Positions 11,632 through 22,278 of a stretch of 64,000 nt of DNA are shown piece by piece. This DNA comes from Diphasiastrum complanatum (taxonomy: Eukaryota > Streptophyta > Lycopodiopsida > Lycopodiales > Lycopodiaceae). Numbering within the stretch: position 1 is the stretch's first letter; each line of letters opens with the position of its first letter. Location: assembly GCA_029204225.1 (NCBI GenBank), contig CM055092.1, positions 11,063,806-11,127,805 on the forward strand. The letters run 5' to 3'. Below the pieces are notes generated by a model, which ran no database searches, was not told the DNA's origin, and saw nothing but the letters and a program-made list of their open reading frames with translations. The position numbers were made by a program, and so were the translations under genes.

Positions 11632-11838
11632 TGCACTCATTAATGAGAGCTGATTTCATGCGTGTGAGCTCTCTGTCCATACAGAGCTCTGTTGGATCAG
11701 ATCAGCCTTGATTTGATCCACTTATGATCCACAGATTGCTTGTTTCTCGGCAAGTTTGAATCCCTCTCCAAAATCCAAGTTCCTGCAAGGAAAAACACTG
11801 ATGATCTAATGTATACCCTCACCTCTTCAAAACATGAA
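11632..11838 (-). mobile_element. Internal leader remnant of a copia element (left copy)
   Basis: On the minus strand this matches the leader after the PBS of the plus-strand element at 54146-54350: the stretch with AGATCATCA, GATCCACAGATTGC(TTG), CAGAGCTC and CATTAATGAG. The PBS (minus strand) is at 11839-11850 and reads TGGTATCAAAGC. The element breaks off at about 11632, so only an LTR plus some 200 bp of leader survive. Confidence 0.8.
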
Positions 11839-11852
11839 GCTTTGATACCATG

Positions 11853-12564
11853 TGAAGTTTTTAGCACGTGTGAGCTTCACCACACACCCTACAGGATCTT
11901 ACTGAGGTGCAATTGATCAAAGAACAGTATGCTTGAAACATCTAAGACAAGAGCACAATGGCATACATCTGATGGGAAAATCTAACTCTTCACTATAAGA
12001 AATGAATGTCAGAAATAATTCTAAGTGTTTAGTATGGGAAAAAGAGTCTGCTCTCAAGTAGAGAGAGAAAATCAAGCATAGAAAACTCAGGTAGAGAGAG
12101 AATGAGTCCAAAACACCAAAATCTCAATTTTCACAATGTCGCAAAACATGCCCAACTTTTCTTACATGAGAGACTCGAATTCCTATAGTGTAGTTGCATG
12201 GAAAGTCCACTTAACTGAACTAATTCACCTACCATAGATCCACATGTGTAACTGCATGCATGTATGTTGCATGCACTGCATGTCAACTCATGAAACTGCC
12301 TAGACATGTGTAGATCATTGAAACTACTTTGCATGTTGCATGCACTGATTTCATGTGGCTTGCATGCATATAGTAGAACTTTGCATGCTATCTTAACATC
12401 TGCATGTCATCATAATTGAACCTATCTAACTCAAATCCGAGCTACACTAGAAGGATATGTGCTCAATTCACATTCCTTTTTATGTACAGCATGAATTTTA
12501 GTGGAAATCACCATGGACATGACCCCAAACTCGAGATAGGAAGATAATATTTTAATAATCTTCA
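11853..12564 (-). mobile_element. Copia LTR, left copy (inverted relative to 53406-54131)
   Basis: About 712-bp LTR with ends TGAAG and CTTCA, read on the minus strand. It is homologous over its whole length to the plus-strand LTR at 53406-54131. Shared landmarks are TGAAGATTATTAAAATATTA at the 5' end, a CT-rich stretch (CTCTCTCTACC-type), a cluster of TGCATGCA words, and GCACGTG/CACGTGC near the 3' end. The PBS directly follows, with a 2-base spacer. The two LTRs are some 41 kb apart in opposite orientation, so they come from two separate insertions. Confidence 0.88.
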
Positions 12565-13390
12565 TAGAGGAAGGAGAGTAGTTGAAGGCCTATACTATGA
12601 CCAAGTTGAAGGCATGATCAATATATACAACCTTCTAGACCAGACACAACCGATAATGATCTATTCACACCTGGTGAGAGCAATCCGGTTTCCCATGGAG
12701 CCTATCCCTGGATATCATAACATGTTCTGATTATCCACCGATGTGTATGGAAACATATACATCAACATGCCGTACGAATGACAACGATCAAGAGAACTTG
12801 CTTAACGCCTAAAATCAGGATGCAAGTAATCTTTGCGTCTTATCATCCTCACAGTCGAACAAAGGGTTTCTTCTAGTAAAGGTGACATAGATTCACGCAT
12901 GGACCCAGCCCATGAGCCACGGGTACAGAGTATCCTTCATATACCAAGGGGCCGTTTCAGCATTGCACTCTAAGAAAGGGTCTAAATATTTTATGGCCAA
13001 GCAGTTCTCGTAGTTGTTTTTTAATGAATTGTAGCGTATATCGACTACAAGTATGGTGTTTGATGCGTCGAACTCTAGCCATAATATCCATACCTCCCAC
13101 AGGTTCTCCAAAAATACTAGTGCCCCCAATTTATCCTCATTGATGTAAGGAATTTTCTTGAAGTCTTCACGCTAGACCTCACACTTATTTTGGAAAAAAA
13201 ATATCCGCAGAAACGAAAGGTAAATATCAGACATTACCAGAAACTACTCTCACAATTTTGATAAAGCATATAAACAGTACCAAATATTGGTACATAGTAC
13301 CAAAATAGAGGCAATAGGTACCAGCATTAAGAATTGATATCCAAAATAATTTGAAATAGTTTCAGCTTGGTGCTTACCAAAATGTACCAA
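12565..13390. other. No gene recognised
   Basis: The minus strand holds a 78-codon open frame (12893-13129) rich in aromatic residues, but no domain is recognisable. Near 13270-13390 several GGTAC/AGTACCAAA words recur. Nothing else supported. Confidence 0.35.
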
Positions 13391-13397
13391 AATTGCA

Positions 13398-14142
13398 GCT
13401 CAATTTCGATGTCGTTTGTCCAGAAACAGCCTTTTTGTCAAGGGGAATGCCACTAAACGGACTACTTTCCAACATCCCCGAGAACTGGTCCAGTGTCAAC
13501 GACAGAGTCCATTTTGCAAGAAGTCTATTCCATCCTGTGCTACAAGCCAAGACGATCTACAGGACTAAACCAAGCTCCAAACGCTTTAGTCTTCACAGTG
13601 AAACATGCGTCCGAACCAGAAACTTTAAACGCAATTATGGGATTCTAGGCCATTTGAGCTAGGAATTGGTCAGATACAGTGAAAAACAATCAAAACCTCG
13701 TATGGGAGGTGTCTACAGGTTCGTGGGCTCGACACAATCCCGCAAGACCATTTGCTGCTCAATTTCGGTGCCTTTTGTCCGGAAGCGACCTTTTTGCCAA
13801 GGGGAATGCCACTAATGGACTACTTTCCAACATCTCCGAGAATCAATCTAGTGTCGCCAAACGAAGTCCCTTTTTCAGACCATTTGTTCTGTCCTGTGTT
13901 GCACGCCGATACAAACCAATAGCACTAAACTGGGCTCCAAATAGTCCAGTAGTCACAGTGAAACGTGTGTCCCCGAACCAAAAACCCTAAAAGTAGTTCT
14001 GGGATTCTAGGTCCGTCGAGCCATAAATTGGTCGGATTCAGTCAAAAAAAGTCACAACCTCGGACGAGAGGTGTTTATAGGTTTGTGGGCATGGCACAAA
14101 CCCATAGGACCATTTGCAGCTCAATTTTGACATCGTCTAGCA
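13398..14142. repeat. About 360-bp tandem repeat, two full copies and a third partial
   Basis: Unit start GCTCAATTT occurs at 13398, 13757 and 14119 (spacing 359 and 362). Copies share TTTTGTC-GGAA, TTTTTG-CAAGGGGAATGCC, CTACTTTCCAACAT, the GTGAAAC block, GGGATTCTAGG and GAGGTGT-TA-AGGTT. Divergence between copies is moderate. The third copy stops after about 25 bp. Open frames across it (13393-13662, 13679-13990) are parallel translations of the repeat and not supported as genes. Confidence 0.88.
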
Positions 14143-14169
14143 ACTTAATTCGACATCTTTGTTTAGAAC

Positions 14170-15660
14170 TTTCTCTCTAAGAAAATAAAATTGAATTTCA
14201 ATGTGCTTAGTTCTAGAGTGAGTTTGTAGATTTAGAGATAGAGCAATGCAACTCTGATTGTCGCAATAGAGTATAGTTGGTCTGAATTGAGGGAACATCA
14301 GATCCTAGAGTAATCTTCTGAGTCAAAAAATCTCCTTTACTGTAGAAGTGGCACTGCGATATATTCAGACTCTATGAAAGACAAAGAAATGCATTTTCAA
14401 CTATTGGCATAAGATGGGTCCTCCTGCTAGAAAGCAGAAGTAGCCAGAAGTGGATTTTCATGTGTCCACATCTCTGGCCCAGTTAGAGTGAGAATAAACA
14501 TTGAGAGTTAGAGCATCCTTTGTATTTTCATCATAGCACAAAGCATAGTGCTTTGTGTCTTGAATGTATCTTAATGCTCTTAGTAGAGCTTTCTAGTGAG
14601 GTAGGCCAGGATTCGTCATATGTTTTGATAGTGTGTTGACTATGTAGGCAAGATCGGACCATTAAATACATGATAGATCTGGCTATCGATTGATAGGGGT
14701 ATTTGCACATCTCCTTCTCTACTTCAATCTTCAAACACATGTCTCTTGATAGCTTGAATCCTAGATCCATAGGCAAGTCTGTCGACTTGCAGTCTTTCAT
14801 GCCATACCTGTAAAGTAAACTGGTTAGGTACCTTTCTTGGCTTGTCGCAATTCTTCTGTTTGTTCTGTCTCTAGGTATCTCAATCCCGAGGAAGTAATGC
14901 ATTGGGCTTGAATCAGTCATTTTGAATTCCTTTGACAATAGAGACTTTGTCTCGTATAGTAACTGATTCAAATTGTTGATGATCAGAGAGTCATCAATGT
15001 TTAAATCTATTATAACATAGCTTGGTCCTCTATGCTTGAGATAAACATTAGAGTCAGCAGAATTTGGGATGAAGGTGTGTTGCAACAAGAATCAATTGAT
15101 TCTATCAAACCAGGCCTTTGGGGCTTGCTTCAGCTTGTGGAGAGCTTTCTACAACTTGCATACCTTGTGTTCTTGGCCTTGAAGGACATAACCTTCAGGT
15201 TGATAGATATACATGTCTTTTTGTATATATCTATTCAAAAATGTTTTCAGATTATCCATCTAGTGAACTTCCAGATCTTTGAGAGCTGTGATAGCAAATA
15301 ATGATCGAATTGACTGAAGTATTACTACTAGACTAAATTTTTCAGTGTAGTAAATCACATAAGTTTGTTCATATCCTTTGACGACTAGTTGAGCTTTTCA
15401 TTTGGTGGTCAAACCATCTAGATTGAGCTTCAACTTGAAGATCCACTTTGTGTCGATAATCTTTGCATCAGGAGGAGGCTCGACAAGACACCAAGTCTTG
15501 TTCTTCATCAGTGAATTATACTCAACTTTCAAGGTTGTGCGCCACTTGTCTACATTAGAACTTGATAGTGCTTATGCTACTGAGGCAGATTCATCATAAT
15601 TGATGAATGCATGAGGGATATAACAATCAAGCTCATGTCGATGTTTGGCAGACCTTCAAA
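14170..15660 (-). pseudogene. Ty1/copia pol fragment: reverse transcriptase and RNase H
   Basis: Read on the minus strand from about 15660 down. The N-terminal part of copia RT comes first (a stretch ending KWIFKLKLNLDG, then VVKGYEQTY). Next is the QPEGY...KLKQAPKAWFDRI region near 15100-15200, carrying a stop before the KALHKLKQ motif. Then follows the open frame 14531-15088 with a degenerate active site (NIDDSLI in place of YVDD), YFLGIE and IARSIMYLM. RNase H remnants follow down to about 14180 (SDSNWA, STSGYF, CDNQSCIAL, HSRTKHIEIQ). Many stops and at least one frameshift make it non-functional. It abuts the gypsy integrase at about 15700, and the junction is probably an insertion or deletion breakpoint. 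No gag, integrase or LTR of this copy is seen nearby. Confidence 0.85.
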
Positions 15661-15733
15661 CAATAGTCAAGCGACTGAGATGATGATTCTCCTTGCTATG
15701 CAACATGGGTATCTTCGATTGTTGTCAGAACAG

Positions 15734-16633
15734 TCATAGGTCGAGGCCTGTTGATGGTGATTGGAGTCGTTGGAATGAACTCATGCAGTGGCTATTTTTG
15801 CTTGAAGTCAATAAATTTGTCTTCAAGGAAGACACATCTCGACTGATTGTGATTTTCGTGAGCACGCTACACAGGATCTTATTGCATGATTCTGCTTGTC
15901 CATTACCACGAGGATAATAAGGCGTACTAGTTTTGTGGATCACGGAGAATTCCTCCAACAGGACCTTGATGGTCTCGTTGATGAAATGGCTTCCGCGATC
16001 ACTGACTAGTTCCACCGGGCACCCGAAGCGCACGATGATATTTTCATAAAGGAAATTGGCGGTGGTCCTAGCATCTGCTACTCGTACTGCCTTGGCTTCG
16101 ACCCATTTGGTGAGGTAGTCTGTGGCTACGATTATGTATCGAGCCTGGGAACTCCTTGCTACAGGGTGAATTGGACCAATATAATCCAATCCCCATTTTT
16201 TGAACGGTGCTTGGGCTAAGACTGGGTGCAGTAGATCATAATTCAATCTGGTTGGTCTCCTTGCCCTTTGGCACACATCGCACTTTTTCAAGTATTCTTT
16301 CGTATCTTTATGAATCGTTGGCCACCAACATCCCGATTGCAGGATCTTGCGAACTGTAATGTCAGATGCAAAATGACCCCCACCCATGCCTTCATGTGAA
16401 AGCGAAATGATATGGGTGGTCTCATGAGGAAGAATACACCGCCAAAGAATTCCATCAAGACCTCTTCGGTACAATTGGCCGACAATTAGCTGATAAGGTC
16501 TAGCCTTCAAGATCAATTTCCGCTGTTCCGCCTTTGGTAGTGATTTGTCTGGTTGGCCCCGTACTATATATTCAACAATGTCGGCAGCCCATTCTGGTAC
16601 TGTGTCCACGTAAAATAAGGCAGCATCTGCCAA
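15734..16633 (-). pseudogene. Ty3/gypsy integrase (C-terminal pol fragment)
   Basis: The integrase zinc-binding HHCC region is visible: HEGMGGGH, then CDVCQRARR about 30 residues later. After it comes the DDE core: D in GLDYIGP, D in LVSDRGSHF, and E in NGQAES. These are the three acidic residues that would cut and join DNA during element insertion. The open frame is about 300 residues and ends in non-integrase sequence just after the core, so the C-terminal domain or chromodomain is missing. It follows the RT/RNase H fragment at 16853-17885 in the order expected for gypsy pol, with about 220 bp of degraded RNase H/connection between them. Confidence 0.9.
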
Positions 16634-16639
16634 CTCATC

Positions 16640-17885
16640 GTCGGGTTGGATTGCAATCTCCTTTTTCTTGATTCATGACACATGATCTGCCATGTAGTGT
16701 TGTTTTCCCTTGCGAACTACTATCCGAAAATCAAACTCCAATAACAGAAGTAGCCATCTGGTGATTCTTGCGGTGTTGCAAGTTTTATCAATGAGATAAA
16801 GCAAGGGTTGAAGGTCCGTATAAAAAGCAAAATGTGTGGCCATCAAGTAATGTCAAAATTTCTTAACCGCATAGATCATTGTCAGTGCTTTCTGCTTTAT
16901 GGTTGAATAGTTCATTTCAGTATCGCTGAGCTGTCGGCTTACAAACCGGATTGGAAAATCCTTTTTGTGTTCACCAGGCTTGGTTAAGACTGCTCCAACT
17001 GCATACTTTGATGCGTTCGTATGCACATGAAACTCAATGGACCAATTGAGTGGGCGTAAGACTGAAACCAATGCATCCTTAAGCTTTTGGAAAGCCTTTA
17101 GGGCCTCCTCATTCCAATGTGGATCCGTTGTGAGTTTGTAGATTGGTCTGGCTAACTCTGCAAAATCAAGAATGAAGATCCTATAATAATTAGCATGACC
17201 CATGAAAAAATAGACCTCACGGATCATCCCCGGTGGTGCTAGATCAATAATCATCCTGATTTTTGATAGATCTATGGCGATCCCGTGTCTTGACACTATA
17301 TGGCCGAGAATCAAGCCATGTGTCACCCAGAATTGACATTTTTCTAGATTCAGGGAGATCTGGTATTCGTGGCATTTTTGTAACACCTTCTCCAAATTGG
17401 ATAAGTGTTCTAAATCTGGTCCATGCACGCACAGATCATCCAAGAAAATTTCCAGAAATTTTTGCAAAAAATCTTTGAATGCCGTCTGCATGACTTGTTG
17501 GAAAGTGTTTGGGGCATTGCAAAGTCCGAATGGCATCACTTTATAGACATAGGTTTTCCATTCCATGGCAAATGTTGTCTTGTGCTGGTCCTGGGGAGCT
17601 ATTCTCACTTGGTTGTAGCTGCGAAAGCCGTCCAGAAAACTGTAGGCTTCGATGCCAACTACCCTGTCGAGGACACTTTTCGTAAATGGTAAAGGAAAAT
17701 GGTCCTTTTTGGTGACTGCATTTAGCGCCTTCAGATTCACACAGATCCGCATTTTGCCATTCTTCTTGGGTATTATAACTATCGGCGATACCCATTCCGT
17801 GTGCTCGATCTCATAAATGAAATTTGCGTCCATCAACTTTTGCAACTCCTGCTTGATCTGTTTTGTATAATTCGGGTTGCAGCAT
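16640..17885 (-). pseudogene. Ty3/gypsy reverse transcriptase and RNase H
   Basis: The open frame 16853-17845 starts inside RT: ANFIYEIEHTEWVSP, PKKNGKMRICVNLKALN, PFGLCNAPNTFQQVM, then FLDDLCVHG as the catalytic YxDD-type motif (both Asp present, Y replaced by F). RNase H begins at EFHVHTNASKYAVGAVL, where the usual first catalytic Asp of TDAS is Asn. The RNase H end (16640-16852) is interrupted by stops. Upstream, coding similarity extends only to about 17885, so the N-terminal RT, protease and gag are absent. It is a pol fragment of about 2.1 kb together with the integrase at 15734-16633, with no LTR recognised. Confidence 0.9.
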
Positions 17886-18415
17886 TAGTAGCAGCTCACC
17901 TTGGGGACTGCTCTGTCCACCCATTAGGGCCTTTTTTGAACTCAAAAAGGGCCTCTTCACTAATCTGGATTAGTGTTAATGACGACACGTGTACCAATAA
18001 AAGTGTGACAATTGAGCAGGAATGGTCCATATGACATGGCAGATTCAATGGTGTAGATTAAATCAAGTGTGGGCCCACAAAGTACACCTCTAGCATTAAC
18101 CCTACATTAATCCTATATAAATATACTTGAAAGTACCTAGTAACCAGCAATAGCTACACACAGTACCTAATAGCCAACAATAGGACAACAGCTAGTGCTC
18201 TAGATGAGACATAGACTTGCAAGCGTCATTTAATGCCCAAGTACATTTCAAATTTGAAACTTGCTTATGAATTTTAATCAACCCACTTTTGTGTCTCCCT
18301 TCACATTCAAACTAAGACTACCTCACTTTCATTAGCCTTTCACATAACAAATAATTTATTTTTTTCAGATGGATATCATTTTTTTCAAAATTGACCTTTG
18401 GAATACATTTTCATT
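17886..18415. other. No gene recognised
   Basis: Spacer with small direct repeats around 18130-18195 (AGTACCTAGTAACCAGCAATAG and a similar second copy). No coding frame supported. Confidence 0.4.
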
Positions 18416-18420
18416 TCGCC

Positions 18421-19005
18421 ATGGATTTAGTTTGTTTGACCTCAGAACCTCAAAAAAAGTGTTTAGAAGTCAATTTGTTTTTATTAGTTTACAAACAAAA
18501 ATATAATTCGGAGGCCAGTTTTTCATTTTTTTGGCCCGAAATCACGATTTTTGGCCGTTTCGCTTCATCAGAAGGCCAAAATTTGCGTTTCCAAAAAACA
18601 AAAAAATTTCAAAATCGCGCCTCAAACGGCCCAAAATTGCGCCTTAGTGTGATTTTGAAAAAAAAAAAAAAAATTTGGTCCGAAACGCAATTTTTGGCCT
18701 TTTGATGAAGCAAAACGGCCAAAAATCGCGATTTCGGACCAAAAAAACGAAAAACTGGCCTCCGGGGGATACATTTTTGTTTCGCTATGGATTTAGTCTG
18801 TTTGACCTCAGAACCTCAATTTGTTTTTATTAGTTTGCAAACAAAAATATATTTCGGAGGCCAGTTTTTCGTTTTTTTGGCCCGAAATCGCGATTTTTGG
18901 CCGTTTCGCTTCATCAGAAGGCCAAAAATTGCGTTTTGGACCAAATTTTTTTTTTTTTTTTCAAAATCACGCTAAGGCGTGATTTTGGGCCGTTTGACCA
19001 AGTCA
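18421..19005. repeat. Foldback/duplicated element with GGCCGTTTCGCTTCATC arms
   Basis: A block beginning ATGGATTTAGTTTGTTTGAC and running through TTCGGAGGCCAGTTTTTC, CGATTTTTGGCCGTTTCGC and TTCATCAGAAGGCC occurs at 18421-18600 and again in direct orientation at 18787-18950. Between them, 18680-18770 carries the inverted form (GGCCTTTTGATGAAGC, AAACGGCCAAAAATCGCG, GAAAAACTGGCCTCCG). The first and second blocks therefore form a hairpin with arms of about 85 bp, and the third block is an extra arm. It looks like a MITE or foldback relic duplicated in place; no protein is predicted. Confidence 0.8.
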
Positions 19006-19009
19006 ATAT

Positions 19010-19744
19010 TATTTTGGGCCGTCCCGATCTCAGATTCATCCGATGGTGGGTTTCAAAGTGATTGGATCTTGCTTATACAATAGGATGCAGTCTGGATCTT
19101 CAAGGATCTGATCGATCTGATCGGCTGGAATGAATTTTAGACTTTTTGCGGTGGTTTTTTCTTGATAACTTTTTTTTTCCTTGCACTAATTGACCTGTGA
19201 TTTTGACAATAGCTGGATCTGCTGCAGATCTTACCACTGATCTGGTCTGCAAGGGTTATCTTGTGCGAGGGTTGGTTGTGCGCGGGTTCTTTAGCTGTTT
19301 TTATAGGCAAAAAACTTGATATCTTTTAGATCTCTGGGAAGTAACTCTCGCAAGGTTCACAGTAGCTGGATCTGGGTCAGATCTCACTATAGAATTCTCT
19401 GCAAGAGTTAACTCTCGCAAGAAGTGAAAATTTCACTGTTTGCGAGGGTTCCAAACCACTTTTTTGGTTTGATCTTCACCAGATCTTCACACTAACTCTC
19501 GCAAGCTTATCACTGATGTAAATTGACATCCTGAATCGATTGAGAGGGTCTGCGAGGAACTTCAGAGGGCTCTGCAAGAGTTCTTATGAAGATTTGAACT
19601 TTGTTGAATTTTTTCAAGGGTTTTTTGAATTTTTTATGATTTTTCTCTGGTTTTTACACACCTTCAAGTGCCATCAATGACCATACTTGGCAATGTCTTT
19701 TGAATAGCAAAACTTTGAACAAGATTAGCATGATCTAGTTAGTT
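19010..19744 (-). mobile_element. 3' part of gag-like element B with CTCGCAA motif cluster
   Basis: Read on the minus strand this lies downstream of the GA tract of copy B. Between 19260 and 19590 the motifs AACTCTCGCAAG and TGCGAGGGTT occur at least seven times in both orientations. This mirrors the cluster at 505-810 that lies upstream of copy A. A motif-rich segment found 5' of one copy and 3' of the other is what an LTR would give, although the two segments are not clearly alignable end to end by eye. Confidence 0.4.
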
Positions 19745-19854
19745 TCCTACTTTCTCCCTTAACTCTACTCACCACTAATACTATTCGCCTTTAACTCTAC
19801 TCACTAACATTCATAATGATTTGGGTGAAGGGAAGGGATAGAAAAGAAGAGATT

Positions 19855-19919
<65 letters not shown>

Positions 19920-19935
19920 GGGTGGAGGTTAGCTC
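19745..19935 (-). repeat. (GA)n tract and conserved 3' block of gag-like element B
   Basis: A pure (GA)n of about 60 bp (19857-19917) is flanked by GGTGGAGGTTAGC on one side and by GGGAAGGGATAGAAAAGAAGA and TTAACTCTACTCACCA on the other. This is the reverse complement of the arrangement at 2935-3115. Confidence 0.75.
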
Positions 19936-20346
19936 AAATGCACATTATACTTGCTAAAAGAGAAACATAAACTATTGAAACCAAAAAGCATGAACTTGAA
20001 AGCAATTGAAAACAACAAGAGCAATAGCAAGCATTGAATTGCAATTGAGGATGCTTCTCTTCCAATATTAGTAGAGTTTCCTCCTTCTCATTAAGCATGA
20101 AAATAGTGTACAAATGGTGCCTTTTTATTAAATGGGGAAGGCCCGTGCCCCTCAATCCTATTGGCTAATATTCACAATGATCCTATCCATTCATCTTGGA
20201 CCCAACTTGATCCAAGGGTCCACAAAAAGTACATTAGAAATCACAAGATTCATGTGAGTCCCAATTTGGACCCAACTCTAAAAAGTAATCTCTAAGTTTA
20301 AAAATGACATTGGGCCTCTAGTTTTATTTTAATTCCAAGGCCCAAG

Positions 20347-20754
20347 TCATGTTAAATTGAGGTCAATGTATGGCTTGATGGCCTGTTTGGCCTGCTTGTG
20401 ATTGGGTGAGGCCTGTGTACCAGATGCTATACCTATGGCTGCAAGGGCGGCCTCAGTGATGCGCACCTTGTGTGTGGCTCCCTGGAAAGTGATATAAAAT
20501 TTGGATTTCTCTTCCTTCCATGTACTACAGGCAAGAGTGATGAAATTCATATTGATTCGACCAGAAAAGGCTCTCTCATGAATATCCATTGTAGTGAGCA
20601 GAGGCTCCGCAAGGGTCATCCACTGAGTGACCATGCTTGTGCTAGGAAGGATCATGATGTCCGTTGCAGATGAGACATCACGATGGATAGTATAACGCGG
20701 AGATTGGGAACATCGGTAGAAGACATGGTGAGCAAAGAGGAATGTAAGACGCAT
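20347..20754 (-). pseudogene. Gag-like/unknown retroelement protein, copy B N-terminal domain
   Basis: 135-residue minus-strand frame homologous to the first 110 residues at 1165-1647. Shared are LPS, W, PL, M, INM, TWKEEKSKF, FQGATHKVRI, IGIASGTQ, and H-QAKQAIKPY at corresponding spacing. Upstream (20819-20870, minus strand) lie the conserved CTATAAG, GCTGAATTC and GCTAGCGAAGCTC promoter words also present at 903-960. Compared with copy A, about 1 kb between the domain and the pyrimidine tract (linker and coiled coil) is missing, so B is internally deleted. Function unknown. The conservation of a domain rich in W, F and basic residues between two diverged copies suggests past selection on the protein. 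An aminotransferase-like plant mobile domain was considered, but I cannot confirm it. Confidence 0.55.
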
Positions 20755-20936
20755 GAAAGTGTATCAGAAAGCAAGTCAGAAAGTTTGGAAGGCTTTGGTT
20801 GCGGAAAGAATTTGCAAGAGCTTCGCTAGCACAAGTGAGGAATGAATTGAATTCAGCCAACTTATAGGTGAACTTGGTTACATTCAATACTAGTTTACAT
20901 AATCAATATTTTTAAAATTCAACCAAACATTAATTA

Positions 20937-21344
20937 GTGTGGAGAGGACTACCCGTACTTATAATCAAAACCGACTTACAAAAATGGCCCCTAATCGTTA
21001 ATGAGAGTATATCATGTGATCAATACCATATAGAAGGAGAGGATGATAACAAAAAAAGGATTGGAACTTGCAAAGAGAACTTTAAGAAGGATTCATTACT
21101 AGCAACAATGATATTAGAGTGGATAAAGAGAAGAGATAATACCTCTTTTTTTGTGGATGTTAGATTATTGTCTATTCTTATATGCATACACTATATTGAA
21201 AATAAGGTCATCTCAAAAGTAGACAATCATTGTGATGTAGGGACTAACCGTAGATGCTCAGACGAAGAGCATTTCTTATTCAGGTTTCGAAGATTACATA
21301 AATGGAACAAAGTTAACTATCAAACTACAATCAAGTTCTACTAA
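20937..21344 (+). other. Unrecognised 135-codon open frame
   Basis: Lys/Asp-rich open frame with no recognisable domain, signal peptide or repeat. It lies between element B and the germin-like gene. It could be a spurious frame in AT-rich DNA or a fragment of an unknown repeat. Confidence 0.15.
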
Positions 21345-21509
21345 ATGGAGACTACATAGGTAAGACTTAGTCATCTTCCTCAAATTACATAGTGCAATCC
21401 ATGCAAAGGATGTTACTCCTACACAGTTCTCTTGCGCTCTGCTCTTTCTTCAAGTTTAAGAATCAGCTCTTTTCCTCCCATTCCTCAACATTATTGCTTT
21501 TTTCGACTT

Positions 21510-21515
21510 TTTATT
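21510..21515 (-). terminator. Candidate AATAAA polyadenylation signal of the germin-like gene
   Basis: On the minus strand AATAAA lies about 120 nt past the stop codon of the germin-like CDS, a usual distance for a plant 3' UTR. Support is positional only. Confidence 0.35.
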
Positions 21516-21632
21516 GAAAATTGCTATATTCTTTTGAAATTTGAAACGGTTGACTCGCAGGTCAAATTTGAAATCAACCAGTGGTCAACGCACTTTACGA
21601 GGAAGGACACTACTCCGGGATCCCACTCACTT

Positions 21633-22262
21633 TCAAAAGTGCGGACGGTAAGGGGTTTTCAGCTGAGATATTGTGATCTCAGATACACCGAATGTCTTCA
21701 CCAGCACATCCGTTGGAATTCCAGACCGGAACAGCGATGGCGCAGCGAGTACAAGTCCTGGATTGGAGCTGGAAAAGCTAGCAAGCGCTGCGGCAGCGTC
21801 AGTTGTACTCGGATTTGACTGATAATGCGGCAAACCCTGTGGAAAGAAGAAAATTTCGCCTGCCCCCAGTGTTGTGTTAAAGAGTTTGTTCGTCGTGTCC
21901 ACAACTCCTACGTCTAGTCGGCCCGACAGCACGTACAGTAATTCTGAAGCTCGGGGGTGATTGTGGAGACCGTTAACGGAACCAGGCCCATAGTTGAACA
22001 GCGCAGCAGAAACTGATCCTCCTTTCAATATCGAGAAGTTTTCAAAGCTTACAGCAGCTATAACGAACTCTCCAGCAACAGGAGGTGTTACTACTCCCAA
22101 ACCTCTAAAGGTGAAGTTTTCTGCAGTTGCAGTCTTTGGATCAATGCCCGTGGGCACGTGGAAGTCCTCCAGCGGAGGTGGATCTAACGCCAGCACCTTA
22201 TAACTGCCAAGCATCAGCGTAGCAGTCGCGAGCAAGATCAGCATGCCTGGCGTTATACCCAT
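21633..22262 (-). CDS. Germin-like protein (cupin), secreted
   Basis: The 209-residue product is the full length of a germin-like protein. Residues 1-25 form a hydrophobic secretion signal with a likely cut after VLA, directing it to the apoplast. The single cupin barrel holds germin box 1 (about 93-119: PG, then H100, H102, E107 and GRLDVG) and box 2 (about 134-150: PQGLPH146YQ). These keep all three His and the Glu that bind manganese in barley germin. Family members act as oxalate oxidase, superoxide dismutase or structural wall proteins; which one applies here cannot be read from sequence. Three N-glycosylation sequons (N49, N75, N129) fit secretion. The paired cysteines of seed-plant germins near the mature N-terminus are absent, as in the cysteine-less bryophyte-type group. 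An in-frame Met 14 codons upstream (22304) was not chosen: it lies inside a likely 5'-UTR intron and would spoil the signal peptide. The frame is intact and this is the only apparently functional gene in the window. Confidence 0.93.
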   Translation of the reverse strand: MGITPGMLILLATATLMLGSYKVLALDPPPLEDFHVPTGIDPKTATAENFTFRGLGVVTPPVAGEFVIAAVSFENFSILKGGSVSAALFNYGPGSVNGLHNHPRASELLYVLSGRLDVGVVDTTNKLFNTTLGAGEIFFFPQGLPHYQSNPSTTDAAAALASFSSSNPGLVLAAPSLFRSGIPTDVLVKTFGVSEITISQLKTPYRPHF

Positions 22263-22278
22263 GGCTAGCGTTTTACAC

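Noticed and set aside
13393-13990. Two plus-strand open frames as genes
   Set aside because: They are parallel translations of the 360-bp tandem repeat, and the second copy needs a different frame.
15032-17692. Plus-strand open frames opposite the copia and gypsy pol genes
   Set aside because: They are antisense shadows of the minus-strand RT and integrase.
21432-22203. Plus-strand frames at 21432-21818 and 21994-22203
   Set aside because: Antisense of the germin-like gene and its 3' UTR; no independent support.
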